Assembly (NCBI RefSeq): GCF_002954325.1
Contig: NZ_MQVX01000001.1
Span: 2,099,383 to 2,163,382, forward strand
Source of the DNA: Aureicoccus marinus
GTDB taxonomy: Bacteria; Bacteroidota; Bacteroidia; Flavobacteriales; Flavobacteriaceae
Reading direction: 5' to 3'
Length of the DNA stretch: 64,000 nucleotides
Positions 42,999 through 52,616 of the stretch are shown here, piece after piece. Under the pieces are notes generated by a model. The model had not been told where the DNA came from, did not search any database, and saw only the letters and a list, made by a program, of their open reading frames with translations. The position numbers were made by a program, and so were the translations under genes. Each line of letters begins with the position of its first letter. Positions within the stretch are counted from its first letter, which is position 1.

Positions 42999-44316
42999 GA
43001 GAACGGATAATATCACCCTGGTACTCTTTCGGATTTTCTACGGCTTTTTAATGGCAGCCGAAAGCTTTGGAGCCCTAAGCACCGGCTGGGTTAGAAGAAC
43101 CCTTATCGAACCTCAATTCACTTTTAATTTTATTGGATTCGACTGGCTGCAGCCTCTTCCTGGATGGGGAATGTATGCCTATTTCGCCTTGATGGGTATC
43201 GCCGGCCTCTGTATCATGGTGGGGTATCGGTACCGCCTGGCCACCTTCAGCTTCGCTATTCTGTGGACAGGAGTATACCTGATGCAAAAGACCTCCTACA
43301 ACAACCACTATTACCTGATGGTTCTTTTAGGTTTCATCATGGCCTTTTTACCGGCTAATCGGGACCTCTCTGTCGATGCTCACCGCAATCCAGCCCTGCG
43401 TCGTCAAGACATGTCCCGGGGTATTTTAGTCTTGATTATCGCTCAGTTGGCCATCGTATACACCTATGCTTCCGTCGCTAAACTCTATGCCGATTGGCTG
43501 GATTTTAGCTTCTTGAAATTACTGATGGAAAGCAAGAAAGACCTACCTGTCATCGGGGAATTCCTGCAGCAAGAGTGGGTGCATACCGCTATGGGAGTCT
43601 TCGGGCTTGTCTTTGATGGTCTGGTGATCTGGGCCCTGCTCTACAAGCCGACTCGAAAAATCGCCTTTGGCCTATCGATCTTTTTTCACCTCTTCAATAG
43701 CTATGTTTTTCAGATTGGGATTTTCCCTTACCTCTCCCTGGCATTCTGTGTTTTCTTTTTTCCTGCCGAAGAATTGAGGATTTGGTTTCACTTAGCCCGC
43801 ACCGAAGAACTTGCGGAAGGAACTGCTGAGATTCCAAAGCACAGCCAATGGTCCTTGCCGCTCATTGGGGTATACCTGGTTATTCAATTCTTACTTCCCC
43901 TGAGGCATTTTACCATTAAAGAGCCTGTCATTTGGACGGAGGAAGGGCATCGGATGAGTTGGCGAATGATGCTGCGAAGCCGCAACGGTCATATTTCTTT
44001 TCGCGTTAAGGATAAGAACACGGGGGAGATGGCCTTGGTGAAGCTTGAAGACTACCTCACCCGCAAACAGATACGGAAGGTGGCCACTTATCCGGATTTT
44101 GCCTGGCAGTTTGCCCAACGTCTTAAAAGAGAATACGAAGCCAAAGGCCTGGAGGTCGAAATCTATGCCCAGGGCCGGGTGAGTATTAACCGAAATACCC
44201 CCTACCCTCTTATTGATCCCGAGGTGGATTTGGCCCAGGCCAAGTGGGATTATTTCTTTCACAACGAATGGATCTTGCCCTATCCCGAAATCGAGGTGGA
44301 AAATGCCTCGGAATAA
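42979..44316 (+). CDS. HTTM-domain protein (vitamin K-dependent gamma-carboxylase-like)
   Basis: A 445-residue membrane protein. The HTTM region (about 1-270) has at least six hydrophobic helices and conserved polar-aromatic motifs: VLFRIFYGFLMAAESFGALS, QKTSYNNHYYLMVLLGFIMA, YASVAKLYADWLD and FFHLFNSYVFQIGIFPYLSL. A soluble C-terminal domain (about 320-445) includes PVIWTEEGHRMSWRMMLRSR and GHISFRVKD. This architecture matches bacterial homologues of the human gamma-glutamyl carboxylase. Bacterial substrates are unknown. The 20-bp overlap with ribF indicates co-transcription, though its own chemistry would use a quinol rather than flavin. Confidence 0.88.
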   Translation: MKRWLFERTDNITLVLFRIFYGFLMAAESFGALSTGWVRRTLIEPQFTFNFIGFDWLQPLPGWGMYAYFALMGIAGLCIMVGYRYRLATFSFAILWTGVYLMQKTSYNNHYYLMVLLGFIMAFLPANRDLSVDAHRNPALRRQDMSRGILVLIIAQLAIVYTYASVAKLYADWLDFSFLKLLMESKKDLPVIGEFLQQEWVHTAMGVFGLVFDGLVIWALLYKPTRKIAFGLSIFFHLFNSYVFQIGIFPYLSLAFCVFFFPAEELRIWFHLARTEELAEGTAEIPKHSQWSLPLIGVYLVIQFLLPLRHFTIKEPVIWTEEGHRMSWRMMLRSRNGHISFRVKDKNTGEMALVKLEDYLTRKQIRKVATYPDFAWQFAQRLKREYEAKGLEVEIYAQGRVSINRNTPYPLIDPEVDLAQAKWDYFFHNEWILPYPEIEVENASE

Positions 44317-44348
44317 CGTAATTTTACCGGCTTAAAACGCATACCGCT

Positions 44349-45620
44349 ATGCTTACGCTTCACCGTATTCGCGAAGAAAAAGACAAACTCGTTCAGGCTT
44401 TAGGCAAAAGACAGCTCGAAGCTGGACCTCTTTTGGACAAGGTAATCGGTTTGGATGAAAGCCGCCGAGCTTTACAGACTGAGCTGGATGCCACCCTGGC
44501 CGAGGCCAATAAACTTTCCAAAGAAATTGGGCAGTTATTCAAATCCGGTGAAGTAGAAAAAGCCAATACACTCAAGGCGCAAACGGCGGATCTAAAAGAA
44601 AAATCCAAGGAATTGGGCGAACAGCTGCAGACGGCAGAAAGCCAATTGCAAGAGGAACTATACCAGCTGCCTAACGCACCGCACAGCAGTGTTCCGGCCG
44701 GAAACTCCGAGGAAGATAACGAGGAAGTTTTTCAAAAAGGAGAAGTTCCTGAACTACACGGAGAAGCCTTACCCCATTGGGAATTGGCCAAGAAATACGA
44801 CCTCATCGATTTTGAACTCGGCGTAAAGGTAACCGGGGCAGGATTCCCGGTGTACAAAGGCAAGGGAGCCCGTCTTCAACGCGGACTGATCAATTATTTT
44901 CTGGACCGCAACACCGCTGCCGGATATACCGAAATCCAACCCCCTCACCTGGTTAACGAGGCCTCAGGCTTGGGTACCGGGCAGCTTCCGGATAAAGAAG
45001 GTCAAATGTACCATGTGACTGCAGACGATTTGTACTTGATCCCGACAGCGGAAGTTCCCATCACCAATATTCTAAGAGGGGAACTATTGCAAGAAAGCGA
45101 ATTGCCTATCGCCTACACCGGCTACACCCCTTGCTTTCGTCGAGAGGCTGGAAGTTATGGAGCGCACGTCCGCGGATTGAACCGCCTCCATCAGTTTGAC
45201 AAGGTTGAGCTGGTTCGCGTAGAGCGAACAGAAGATTCTTATGCCGCCTTAGACGGCATGGTGGAGCACGTAAAGGGACTCTTGGAAGAACTGCAATTGC
45301 CTTACCGCATTCTTCGCCTTTGCGGAGGAGACTTGGGCTTTACCTCTGCCCTCACTTACGATTTTGAGGTGTATTCAACGGCACAAGAGCGCTGGTTAGA
45401 AATCTCCTCCGTTTCTAATTTTGAGGATTTCCAATCCAACCGCCTAAAACTGCGTTATAAGTCAGCAGATGGCAAAAAACAGTTGGCTCACACCTTGAAC
45501 GGAAGTTCCTTGGCCCTGCCTCGTGTTGTCGCCGCTTTGCTTGAAAACTTCCAAAAAGAAGACGGTATCGAATTACCCGAGGTATTGCATTCTTACTGCG
45601 GATTCTCCAAAATCGATTAA
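44349..45620 (+). CDS. serS: seryl-tRNA synthetase
   Basis: Charges tRNA-Ser. The 423 residues hold an N-terminal coiled-coil arm (about 1-110; ATLAEANKLSKEIGQLFKSG) that grips the long variable arm of tRNA-Ser, then a class II catalytic core with motif 2 YTPCFRREAGSYGAHVRGLN and LHQFDKVELVRV, GDLGFTSALTYDFEVYS, and motif 3 LNGSSLALPRVVAALLENFQ. Complete and of normal length. 32 bp separate it from the HTTM gene. Confidence 0.97.
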   Translation: MLTLHRIREEKDKLVQALGKRQLEAGPLLDKVIGLDESRRALQTELDATLAEANKLSKEIGQLFKSGEVEKANTLKAQTADLKEKSKELGEQLQTAESQLQEELYQLPNAPHSSVPAGNSEEDNEEVFQKGEVPELHGEALPHWELAKKYDLIDFELGVKVTGAGFPVYKGKGARLQRGLINYFLDRNTAAGYTEIQPPHLVNEASGLGTGQLPDKEGQMYHVTADDLYLIPTAEVPITNILRGELLQESELPIAYTGYTPCFRREAGSYGAHVRGLNRLHQFDKVELVRVERTEDSYAALDGMVEHVKGLLEELQLPYRILRLCGGDLGFTSALTYDFEVYSTAQERWLEISSVSNFEDFQSNRLKLRYKSADGKKQLAHTLNGSSLALPRVVAALLENFQKEDGIELPEVLHSYCGFSKID

Positions 45621-45698
45621 GGCGGATCGCTATCGAAGATTTCGGCTTTTAGCAGGAAGTTAACGGCATATTCAAGTGAGTCATCGTAATTTACACCT

Positions 45699-47528
45699 AT
45701 GCTAAAGACAGGGTCATTTAAAAAGCGAAGGACAGCCCAATGGGTAATGGTCTTGCTTTTTACCATGGCGTTCTCTTGCAGCTCTGCGCTCTGGGGTCAG
45801 CAGGAACTCCTGGCCAAACGGTACCTGGAAGACGGAGAGTACGAAAAGGCCCTCGTCTATTTTATTAAACTCAGCGAAAAAAATCCTTACCGCATGGAAT
45901 ATGCGGAGGCCACGGTCAAGTGTTACCAGCAATTGGAACGCTATGCGGAAGCCGAGCAGTTTTTGCTGAAAAAGATGGAGTCCAAAACCACCTTTCCGAC
46001 CTTTTATATTGAGTTGGGTTACACCTATGTTCTGGCGGGACAACCTGAAAAGGCTCCGCCCATGTACCAAAAAGCCATTGACGCCATTGAACTCAACCCC
46101 AATATGGGATACAGCATAGGGTACCGCTTTCAGCGCTACGCTCTTCTGGACGAAGCCATCGCGGCTTTCAACAAGGCCCTGGAACTCAAACCACAACTCA
46201 ATTACGGGATTCAACTGGCTCGTGTGTATGGCGAAAAAGGCGACATTCAAAAAATGTTTGAGGCTTATCTGGATCTCATTGAAGAAGGCAAAACTTCTTC
46301 TTCCAGAGCCATGCGAAGTATTGATGATTTTCTGGAAGATCGGGCCGACGCCCCCAACAATATTCTTTTTCGAAAAAGTCTTTTGCTTCGTGCACAAAAA
46401 AGACCCAACCTCGTTTGGAATGAGCTCCTCAGCGGACTCTTCGTCCGACAAGGTCAGTTCAAGCTGGCCTTTGCTCAGGAGAAAGCCTTGCTAAAACGCC
46501 TGCAGGACGGACAGATGGATCGCCTGTTTGGCCTGGGGGATCTGGCCGATAAAGAAGGAGATCGCAAGACCGCTAAGGCCTGTTACACCTTTATTGAGGA
46601 GACAACTCAACAGCCACAATACAAACTCAGGGCTTCCTTGAGTCTCTTGAATTTAGAAAGGGCAGAAACCGGACCCAATGGCTACGACAAAATAGAAAAA
46701 CAGTACCGCGAACTACTCGCGATTTATCCGCCTCGGGACCAGACCATGGGGCTGTATTTGGCCTACTACCGTTTTTTGACGTTCCAACAGAACAAGGCGA
46801 AAGAAAGCAGCCAACAACTCAAGGAACTTCTGGATGGCAACCTCAGTCCCCGATCAAAAGCACAGCTCAAAATGCTTTTGGGAGACGTATTGGTCTACGA
46901 TCAAAAATTCAACCAAGCACTGGTCTACTTTTCGCAAATTCAACAAGAGCTCAAAAACGATGTCATTGCCCAAAAGGCACGGTTCCAGGTTGCGCGAACC
47001 AGTTTTTTCAAGGGTGATTTTGACTGGGCTTTAACCCAACTCAAAGTCCTCCGAAACTCGAGTACTCAACTTATCGCGAACGATGCCATGCAATTGAGCC
47101 TAACAATTTCGGACAACAACTGGGGGGACTCTACCCAGGTGGCACTGAAGAAATACGCTCGTGCGGATCTACTTTCCTATCAAGAAAAAAGAACAGAGGC
47201 CATTGCCGAATTACAAGACCTGCTAGACAACCACAAAGGCTCTCAGATCGAAGATGACGCCTTGTTTCTGCAAGCGCAATTGCTGCAAAAAGAGGGCAAG
47301 TACGAAGAAGCCCTGTGGAACTATCAACGCCTGTTGGAATTCTATCCTTACGGTATCTGGACCGATGACACCCTATACGAGAGAGGTCTGCTTTACGAGA
47401 CTAAACTCCAGCAGACCGAAAAAGCCATGGAGTCATACGAAATCCTGATTTACGATCACCAGGACAGCTATTTCTTTCCTTTGGCGCGTAAGCGTTTCCG
47501 CAAATTAAGGGGAGATCAAATTCAATAA
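45699..47528 (+). CDS. secreted tetratricopeptide-repeat protein
   Basis: A 609-residue exported protein; the N-terminal hydrophobic stretch VMVLLFTMAFSCSSALWGQ is a signal peptide, with a possible lipobox (FSCSS). The rest is mostly alpha-helical TPR repeats, for example AKRYLEDGEYEKALVYFIKL, IELGYTYVLAGQPEKAPPMY, ALLDEAIAAFNKALELKP, LLGDVLVYDQKFNQALVYFS and LLQKEGKYEEALWNYQRLLE. Likely a periplasmic scaffold. TPR proteins next to DUF4286 and rsmA are a conserved Flavobacteriia arrangement, but the role is unknown. It is followed 2 bp later by DUF4286. Confidence 0.85.
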   Translation: MLKTGSFKKRRTAQWVMVLLFTMAFSCSSALWGQQELLAKRYLEDGEYEKALVYFIKLSEKNPYRMEYAEATVKCYQQLERYAEAEQFLLKKMESKTTFPTFYIELGYTYVLAGQPEKAPPMYQKAIDAIELNPNMGYSIGYRFQRYALLDEAIAAFNKALELKPQLNYGIQLARVYGEKGDIQKMFEAYLDLIEEGKTSSSRAMRSIDDFLEDRADAPNNILFRKSLLLRAQKRPNLVWNELLSGLFVRQGQFKLAFAQEKALLKRLQDGQMDRLFGLGDLADKEGDRKTAKACYTFIEETTQQPQYKLRASLSLLNLERAETGPNGYDKIEKQYRELLAIYPPRDQTMGLYLAYYRFLTFQQNKAKESSQQLKELLDGNLSPRSKAQLKMLLGDVLVYDQKFNQALVYFSQIQQELKNDVIAQKARFQVARTSFFKGDFDWALTQLKVLRNSSTQLIANDAMQLSLTISDNNWGDSTQVALKKYARADLLSYQEKRTEAIAELQDLLDNHKGSQIEDDALFLQAQLLQKEGKYEEALWNYQRLLEFYPYGIWTDDTLYERGLLYETKLQQTEKAMESYEILIYDHQDSYFFPLARKRFRKLRGDQIQ

Positions 47529-47530
47529 AC

Positions 47531-47848
47531 ATGCTGATTTACAACGTTACCATCAATATTGACGAATCCGTCCACGACGCTTGGCTCGGTTGGATGCGCG
47601 ACACCCACATTCCCGATATGCTGGGTACAGGAAAATTTACCAAAGCCAAAATGAGTCGGGTTTTAGTCGAAGAAGAAATGGGTGGACTCACCTATTCCGT
47701 ACAGTACAGCTGTCGGGATCAAGCCACTTTGGAACGCTATTATGCAGAGGATGCCGACAGCATGCGAGCCGATGGAATGTCTCGTTTTGCCAATAAATTC
47801 GTAGCCTTCCGAACAGAATTGGAAGTGATCAGCGAACAAGAAGCCTGA
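47531..47848 (+). CDS. DUF4286 family protein
   Basis: A 105-residue cytosolic protein. It has the ferredoxin-like (dimeric alpha-beta barrel) pattern of DUF4286: MLIYNVTINIDESVHDAWLG at the start, MRDTHIPDMLGTGKFTKAKM with conserved His-Ile-Pro, then GLTYSVQYSCRDQATLERYY and KFVAFRTELEVI. No catalytic residues are evident; relatives resemble heme-degrading or ABM-fold monooxygenase subunits. It sits between the TPR gene (2 bp) and rsmA (3 bp), a common neighbour pair in Bacteroidota. Confidence 0.87.
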   Translation: MLIYNVTINIDESVHDAWLGWMRDTHIPDMLGTGKFTKAKMSRVLVEEEMGGLTYSVQYSCRDQATLERYYAEDADSMRADGMSRFANKFVAFRTELEVISEQEA

Positions 47849-47851
47849 TTC

Positions 47852-48685
47852 ATGAAAAAAGAACGGCGCCCCCGTCCCTCCGAAGATGTACAACCCAAAA
47901 AACACCTGGGTCAACACTTCCTCAAAGACGAGAATATAGCATTTAAAATAGCCGAAACCCTTTCTCTGGAGGGCTACAACAAGGTTCTGGAAATCGGACC
48001 GGGGACCGGCGTTTTGACCAAGCATCTTTTGGAGCGTCCCTTGCAGTTATGGGCCATGGATGTCGATACTGAATCCATCGCTTACCTCCGCGAAAATTAC
48101 GAGGCCCAAGCCATTCAGGACCTTTCCAAAAAAGCCCCTTTGACTGTAGTTGAAGCCGACTTTCTCAAGACCCCCCTAGAGAAGTACTTCGGGGAAGAGC
48201 CCTTTGGTATTACCGGTAATTTCCCCTACAATATTTCGACCCAAATCGTCTTTCGCCTTTTGGACTATCGCCATCAGATTCCGGAATTTTCGGGTATGTT
48301 CCAAAAAGAAGTGGCCAAACGCATCTGTGAAAAACCGGGCAGTAAGGCTTACGGGATTCTTTCGGTTTTGGTGCAGGCCTTTTACGAGACCGAATACCTT
48401 TTTACTGTGCACCCCCAAGTGTTTGACCCCCCACCTAAAGTGCAATCCGGAGTAATTCGCCTGGTGCGAAAAGAGCAGCAAGAACTTCCTTGTTCGGCCT
48501 CCCTCTTCTTTGGTGTGGTCAAGCGCGCTTTTAATCAGCGTAGAAAAACCCTGCGAAACAGCTTAAAATCCTATGCCTTGAGCCCGGGTCTGAAAGAAGA
48601 TAGTATCTTTGATCGGCGACCGGAACAGCTCTCCGTTGAGGAGTTCATCCAACTCAGCAGCCGCATAGAAAATGACACCGTTTAA
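47852..48685 (+). CDS. rsmA: 16S rRNA dimethyladenosine transferase
   Basis: Dimethylates A1518 and A1519 of 16S rRNA. The 277 residues show the KsgA series: [20 protein letters not shown], the SAM-binding [27 protein letters not shown], the catalytic motif [19 protein letters not shown] (NFPY), [20 protein letters not shown], and the C-terminal [20 protein letters not shown]. Full length. Its 3' end overlaps mgtE by 14 bp. Confidence 0.96.
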   Translation: MKKERRPRPSEDVQPKKHLGQHFLKDENIAFKIAETLSLEGYNKVLEIGPGTGVLTKHLLERPLQLWAMDVDTESIAYLRENYEAQAIQDLSKKAPLTVVEADFLKTPLEKYFGEEPFGITGNFPYNISTQIVFRLLDYRHQIPEFSGMFQKEVAKRICEKPGSKAYGILSVLVQAFYETEYLFTVHPQVFDPPPKVQSGVIRLVRKEQQELPCSASLFFGVVKRAFNQRRKTLRNSLKSYALSPGLKEDSIFDRRPEQLSVEEFIQLSSRIENDTV

Positions 48686-50024
48686 GCTAACAGACGAGCT
48701 TCTCGATCAGATCCAGCTCCTTATTGAAGCTGGGAAGGATTCGGACCTGCAGGAAAGCATGCAGGAATACCACTATGCGGATATCGCAGAGATCACCAAC
48801 GAACTCGATACCGAACAGGCCACCTACCTCATCAAGCTGCTCGACAGCGAAAAGACCTCCGATGTTCTTACCGAGCTGGACGAAGATGTGCGGGAGGCCA
48901 TTTTAAATCAGCTTACACCAAAAGAAATTGCCGAAGAAATCGCGGAGCTCGACTCGGATGATGCCGCGGATATTCTCGGTGAACTTCCCGCTGACCAGGT
49001 TCAAGGGGTCATCTCCAATATCGAAGACAAGGAGCATGTCAAAGACATTGTTGAACTCCTTCGGTATGACGAAGATTCTGCTGGGGGACTCATGGCAAAG
49101 GAACTCGTCAAAGTCAACGAAAACTGGACCGTCCTGACTTGCGTTAAAGAAATGCGGGAGCAGGCCAAAAATGTCACCCGCGTTCACTCCATCTATGTGG
49201 TAGACGATGAAGAAATACTCAAAGGCCGGCTTTCTTTAAAGGACCTTCTGACCACCTCCACCCGCACCGACATCAAGGATGTATACATCCCCAAGGTCGA
49301 TTATGTACGCGTGAATGAAAAGCCAGAAGAAGTGGCCAAAATCATGTCCAAATACGACTTGGAAGCCATTCCAGTCGTGGACGAAATTGGCCGCCTGGTG
49401 GGACGCATTACCATTGATGATATCGTCGATGTTATTCGGGAAGAAGCCGATAAGGATTACCAAATGGCTGCGGGTATCTCGCAAGACGTAGAGGCCGATG
49501 ACAGCATCTGGGAATTGACAAGAGCTCGTTTACCCTGGCTCATTTTAGGGCTTATTGGCGGATTGGGAGCTGCGGCCATCATGGGAGGGTTTGAAGAAAT
49601 GATCACCAAGCATGCCGTCCTTTTCTACTTTTCGCCCCTTATTGCGGCCATGGCCGGAAATGTTGGGGTTCAATCCAGTGCGATTGTCGTTCAGGGTCTG
49701 GCCAACGACGACCTCAAGGGCAGTATCAGTGATCGTCTCTGGAAAGAAATGCTTTTGGCCTTATTCAATGGCCTCATCCTCGCCGTAATCCTCTTGTTGT
49801 TTACCTGGTTTTGGAAGGGAAGTTTTGAAACGGCCTTAGCCATCTCGATTTCTCTGGTGGTGGTGATCATTGTTGCCGGATTGGTCGGAACGTTTACTCC
49901 TTTATTCTTGGACCGTCGCGGCATTGATCCCGCTATTGCCACGGGACCCTTTATCACTACCAGCAACGACATCTTTGGGATCTTGATTTATTTTACCATC
50001 GCCCGCTGGATTCTGGGCATTTAA
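48672..50024 (+). CDS. mgtE: magnesium transporter MgtE
   Basis: A 450-residue Mg2+ channel. Cytosolic N-domain of acidic repeats (about 10-135; [20 protein letters not shown]), a CBS pair (about 140-265; [40 protein letters not shown]), a plug helix, then five membrane helices with the pore motifs [40 protein letters not shown] and [20 protein letters not shown], including the conserved Mg-binding Asp near the C-terminus. Complete. It overlaps rsmA and is probably gated by internal Mg2+. Confidence 0.96.
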   Translation: MTPFKLTDELLDQIQLLIEAGKDSDLQESMQEYHYADIAEITNELDTEQATYLIKLLDSEKTSDVLTELDEDVREAILNQLTPKEIAEEIAELDSDDAADILGELPADQVQGVISNIEDKEHVKDIVELLRYDEDSAGGLMAKELVKVNENWTVLTCVKEMREQAKNVTRVHSIYVVDDEEILKGRLSLKDLLTTSTRTDIKDVYIPKVDYVRVNEKPEEVAKIMSKYDLEAIPVVDEIGRLVGRITIDDIVDVIREEADKDYQMAAGISQDVEADDSIWELTRARLPWLILGLIGGLGAAAIMGGFEEMITKHAVLFYFSPLIAAMAGNVGVQSSAIVVQGLANDDLKGSISDRLWKEMLLALFNGLILAVILLLFTWFWKGSFETALAISISLVVVIIVAGLVGTFTPLFLDRRGIDPAIATGPFITTSNDIFGILIYFTIARWILGI

Positions 50025-50034
50025 GTCAACAAAC

Positions 50035-50978
50035 ATGAAGGTACTCCACCTGGACAACAACCACCCTTCCCTGATGCAGGGATTGGCGGCCTTGGGTTAT
50101 ACCAACGAGGAAGACTACACCAGTTCTCGAAAAGAAATCCTCCAAAAAATTGGGGATTATCAGGGGCTTATAATCCGCAGTAGAACGCCGATTGACAAGG
50201 AGTTTTTGGACCACGCCACCTCCCTTCGTTTTATCGGACGTGTCGGTGCGGGAATGGAAAACATCGATATTCCATACGCTGAATCCAAGAATATTTTTTT
50301 GGCCTCTGCTCCTGAAGGAAACCGCAACGCGGTTGGAGAGCACGCATGGGAATGCTGCTCGCACTTATGAACAAGCTTCGGATTGCACACGAATCTGTGG
50401 TCGAGGGCCACTGGCTTCGGGAAGAGCACCGAGGAACCGAAATAGAAGGCAAAACAGTAGGCATCATCGGCTATGGAAATATGGGAAAGGCCTTTGCCCG
50501 TAAGCTAAAGGGGTTTGACTGTGAAGTCCTCTGCTACGACCTACTCCCCGATCTCGGAGACGAAAACGCCCGCCAGGTCACCTTGGAGGAGCTCCAGCAA
50601 AAAGCCCATATTCTCAGCCTGCACACGCCGCAAACGGCAATTACCCGAGGCATGGTTAATCGCGATTTTTTAAACGCCTTTCAACATCCCATTTGGCTGA
50701 TCAACACCGCTCGTGGAAGTGCTGTGGTTTCTGCTGATTTAGTGGAAGCCTTAAAGTCTGGTCAGGTTTTGGGTGCGGGATTGGATGTACTCGAATACGA
50801 AAAAGCCTCTTTTGAGAATCTGTTTGAAGTCAGTCAGAAACCGGAAGCCCTGGCCTTTTTGCTTTCGGCTCCCCATGTTTTGCTCAGCCCTCATGTCGCC
50901 GGATGGACCCTCGAAAGTCATCAGAAACTGGCCCAAACCATCGTCGACAAGATCAAAGAACATTTTTCATACCTTTAG
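50035..50978 (+). CDS. D-2-hydroxyacid dehydrogenase (phosphoglycerate dehydrogenase-like), frameshifted near 50344
   Basis: NAD-dependent dehydrogenase of the SerA/D-isomer family. First part: MKVLHLDNNHPSLMQGLAAL, LIIRSRTPIDKEFLDHATSL, FIGRVGAGMENIDIPYAESK and EGNRNAVGEHA, then the frame is lost. One more base in GCATGGG at 50344-50346 restores AMGMLLALMNKLRIAHESVV and the rest: VGIIGYGNMGKAFARKLKGF (NAD fold), HTPQTAITRGMVN, WLINTARGSAVV (Arg), AGLDVLEYEKASFE (Glu) and LLSPHVAGWTLESHQK (catalytic His). Reconstructed length about 314. It is short, without an ACT domain, so serine synthesis or another 2-ketoacid are both possible. Confidence 0.9.
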
Positions 50979-51006
50979 AGGAACCCCAATTAATGAACAA
51001 AGCCAT

Positions 51007-51462
51007 ATGCGTATCCAAGCCGATACCGTAGACCAGTACATCGAAAAACTCCCAGTCGAAAGACGCAAATCCATTTCGCGCATCCGGGAAGTCCTTCAAA
51101 AAAATCTGTCTTCCGATTTTAAGGAATGCCTCAGTTATGGGATGATTGGCTATGTGGTGCCTCACGAGGTTTATCCCGACGGCTACCATTGCGATCCTAA
51201 GCTGCCCTTGCCTTTTATCAACCTGGCCTCTCAAAAAAATTACATCGCCCTGTACCACATGGGGGTATATGCACAGGAAGACCTGCTGAAGTGGTTTCAG
51301 AATGAATACACGTCTCGCGTTCCCCATAAATTGGATATGGGAAAAAGCTGTATCCGCTTCAAAAAAATAGACCAGATCCCTATGGACCTCATTGGAGAAT
51401 TGGCTCAAAAGATGGATGCCAAGCAGTGGATTGCCCTCTATGAAAAAAGCCGTAAAAAATGA
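51007..51462 (+). CDS. DUF1801 family protein
   Basis: A 151-residue soluble protein from ATG 51007 (MRIQADTVDQYIEKLPVERR). Family marks: TVDQYIEKLPVERRKSISRI at the N-terminus, FKECLSYGMIGYVVPHEVYP in the middle, LASQKNYIALYHMGVYA, and DMGKSCIRFKKIDQIPMDLI. DUF1801 (YdhG-like) folds resemble frataxin-type iron-binding or PF08818 proteins; the function is not established. The stop overlaps the VOC-family start by 4 bp, so the two are coupled. Confidence 0.88.
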   Translation: MRIQADTVDQYIEKLPVERRKSISRIREVLQKNLSSDFKECLSYGMIGYVVPHEVYPDGYHCDPKLPLPFINLASQKNYIALYHMGVYAQEDLLKWFQNEYTSRVPHKLDMGKSCIRFKKIDQIPMDLIGELAQKMDAKQWIALYEKSRKK

Positions 51463-51851
51463 AAAAACGCGTAACAGGCCTCGGGGGTTTTTTCTTCAAA
51501 ACCTCCCAACCGGATCATCTAAAGCAGTGGTATAAAGAGCGTCTTGGCATCCCCACAGACAATTACGGCTGGTCCTTTTGGTGGAAAGATGCCGAAGGCA
51601 ATGACGGGTTGACCCAGTGGAGCCCTATGAAGGACGATACCGATTATTTTGAGCCGAGCGAAAGCTCCTTTATGATGAACTTTCGGGTCGAAAACCTGGA
51701 CGAACTATTGGCCGCCCTAAAAGAAGAAGGCGTTACCGTAATGGAAAAAACCGAAGAATACGACTACGGTAAATTTGGTTGGATTTTGGATCCGGACGGA
51801 AACAAAATAGAACTTTGGGAACCCAAAGACGAAGCCTTTAAAGAAGAGTAA
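51459..51851 (+). CDS. VOC-superfamily (glyoxalase/bleomycin-resistance-like) protein
   Basis: A 130-residue protein with two beta-alpha-beta-beta-beta modules: GGFFFKTSQPDHLKQWYKER, SFMMNFRVENLDELLAALKE and YGKFGWILDPDGNKIELWEP. The last motif provides the C-terminal metal Glu (IELWEP). A first metal ligand position (His/Gln) is not clear in GFFFKT. Members include small-molecule lyases, dioxygenases and binding proteins. The actual substrate cannot be read. Start overlaps the DUF1801 stop (ATGA). Confidence 0.87.
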   Translation: MKKRVTGLGGFFFKTSQPDHLKQWYKERLGIPTDNYGWSFWWKDAEGNDGLTQWSPMKDDTDYFEPSESSFMMNFRVENLDELLAALKEEGVTVMEKTEEYDYGKFGWILDPDGNKIELWEPKDEAFKEE

Positions 51852-51870
51852 TCAATCATAAACCTAGAAT

Positions 51871-52215
51871 ATGTCAGAAGAAAGCAACTTTGCGGAAGAA
51901 GCAAAAAAAACAGCGAACGAGTTCAGTGATGGCCTAAAACAAGCCGGAGGAGAAAACAAGAAAGTCCTTGCCGGAGTGCTGGCCATTTTACTGGGCTCCC
52001 TGGGAGTGCACAAGTTTATTTTGGGCTACAACAAGGAGGGCTTTATCCTACTGGGTGCCTCTTTGATTTCGTATGTCCTAACCTGTGTGGTCATCGGAGC
52101 CTTTATTCTCTGGATCCCCGGTGTCATCGGCCTGATTGAAGGAATCATCTACCTGACCAAATCAGACGAAGAATTTTACAACACTTACCAGGTTGGACAC
52201 AAGCCATGGTTCTAA
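51871..52215 (+). CDS. TM2-domain membrane protein
   Basis: A 114-residue protein. A charged N-terminus (about 35 residues) precedes the TM2 domain: VLAGVLAILLGSLGVHKFIL (first helix ending in G-x-HKF), GYNKEGFILLGASLISYVLT, and VVIGAFILWIPGVIGLIEGI with the acidic loop after it (YLTKSDEEFYNTY). TM2 proteins are small two- or three-helix inner-membrane proteins of unknown role. It ends 9 bp before an intrinsic terminator, closing the cluster. Confidence 0.88.
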   Translation: MSEESNFAEEAKKTANEFSDGLKQAGGENKKVLAGVLAILLGSLGVHKFILGYNKEGFILLGASLISYVLTCVVIGAFILWIPGVIGLIEGIIYLTKSDEEFYNTYQVGHKPWF

Positions 52216-52223
52216 AAACAAAG

Positions 52224-52248
52224 AGCTGATTTTCGGATCAGCTTTTTT
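52224..52248 (+). terminator. rho-independent terminator
   Basis: AGCTGAT-TTTCGG-ATCAGCT followed by five or more T, directly after the TM2 gene. It separates this cluster from the arsenic genes. Confidence 0.85.
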
Positions 52249-52267
52249 ATATACTTACATTATCGTA

Positions 52268-52279
52268 ATATTGCAATAT
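52268..52279. promoter_or_regulatory. candidate ArsR operator
   Basis: The perfect 12-bp palindrome ATATTGCAATAT lies 12 bp before the arsR ATG, in an AT-rich stretch with no other dyads. ArsR-family repressors bind such sites over their own promoter. Confidence 0.5.
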
Positions 52280-52291
52280 AATAATTAAACA

Positions 52292-52615
52292 ATGGGTACA
52301 ACCAAGTCAGAACTCTTCAGTACCAAGCACAACGCATTGGCCGTAGCTGCAAAAGTACTGGCTCATCCCGCCCGGGTAGCCATACTGGAGTACATCAGTC
52401 AACAAGAGGCCTGTATCTGCAATGATTTGGTAGATGTGATCGGCCTTTCACAACCGACCATTTCTCAACACCTGAATGAAATCAAAAAAATTGGACTCCT
52501 TCACGGCAATTTTGAAGGAAAGAACCTGTGCTATTGCATCAACAGAGAGCGCTGGGAAGAATTAAAAAACTCCTTCCAAAAGTTCTTTGATCAAATCGCA
52601 CAAAACTGTTGCTAA
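52292..52615 (+). CDS. arsR: ArsR-family arsenite-responsive repressor
   Basis: A 107-residue winged-helix repressor: KVLAHPARVAILEYISQQEA, CICNDLVDVIGLSQPTISQH, LNEIKKIGLLHGNFEGKNLC and a C-terminal AQNCC. CIC in the sensor helix corresponds to the As(III)-binding Cys-x-Cys of ArsR (ELCVCDL in E. coli), and further Cys occur near the C-terminus. It probably represses the downstream cluster until arsenite or antimonite binds. First gene of the ars operon; the next gene starts at 52617, right after this stop. Confidence 0.92.
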   Translation: MGTTKSELFSTKHNALAVAAKVLAHPARVAILEYISQQEACICNDLVDVIGLSQPTISQHLNEIKKIGLLHGNFEGKNLCYCINRERWEELKNSFQKFFDQIAQNCC

Positions 52616-52616
52616 T

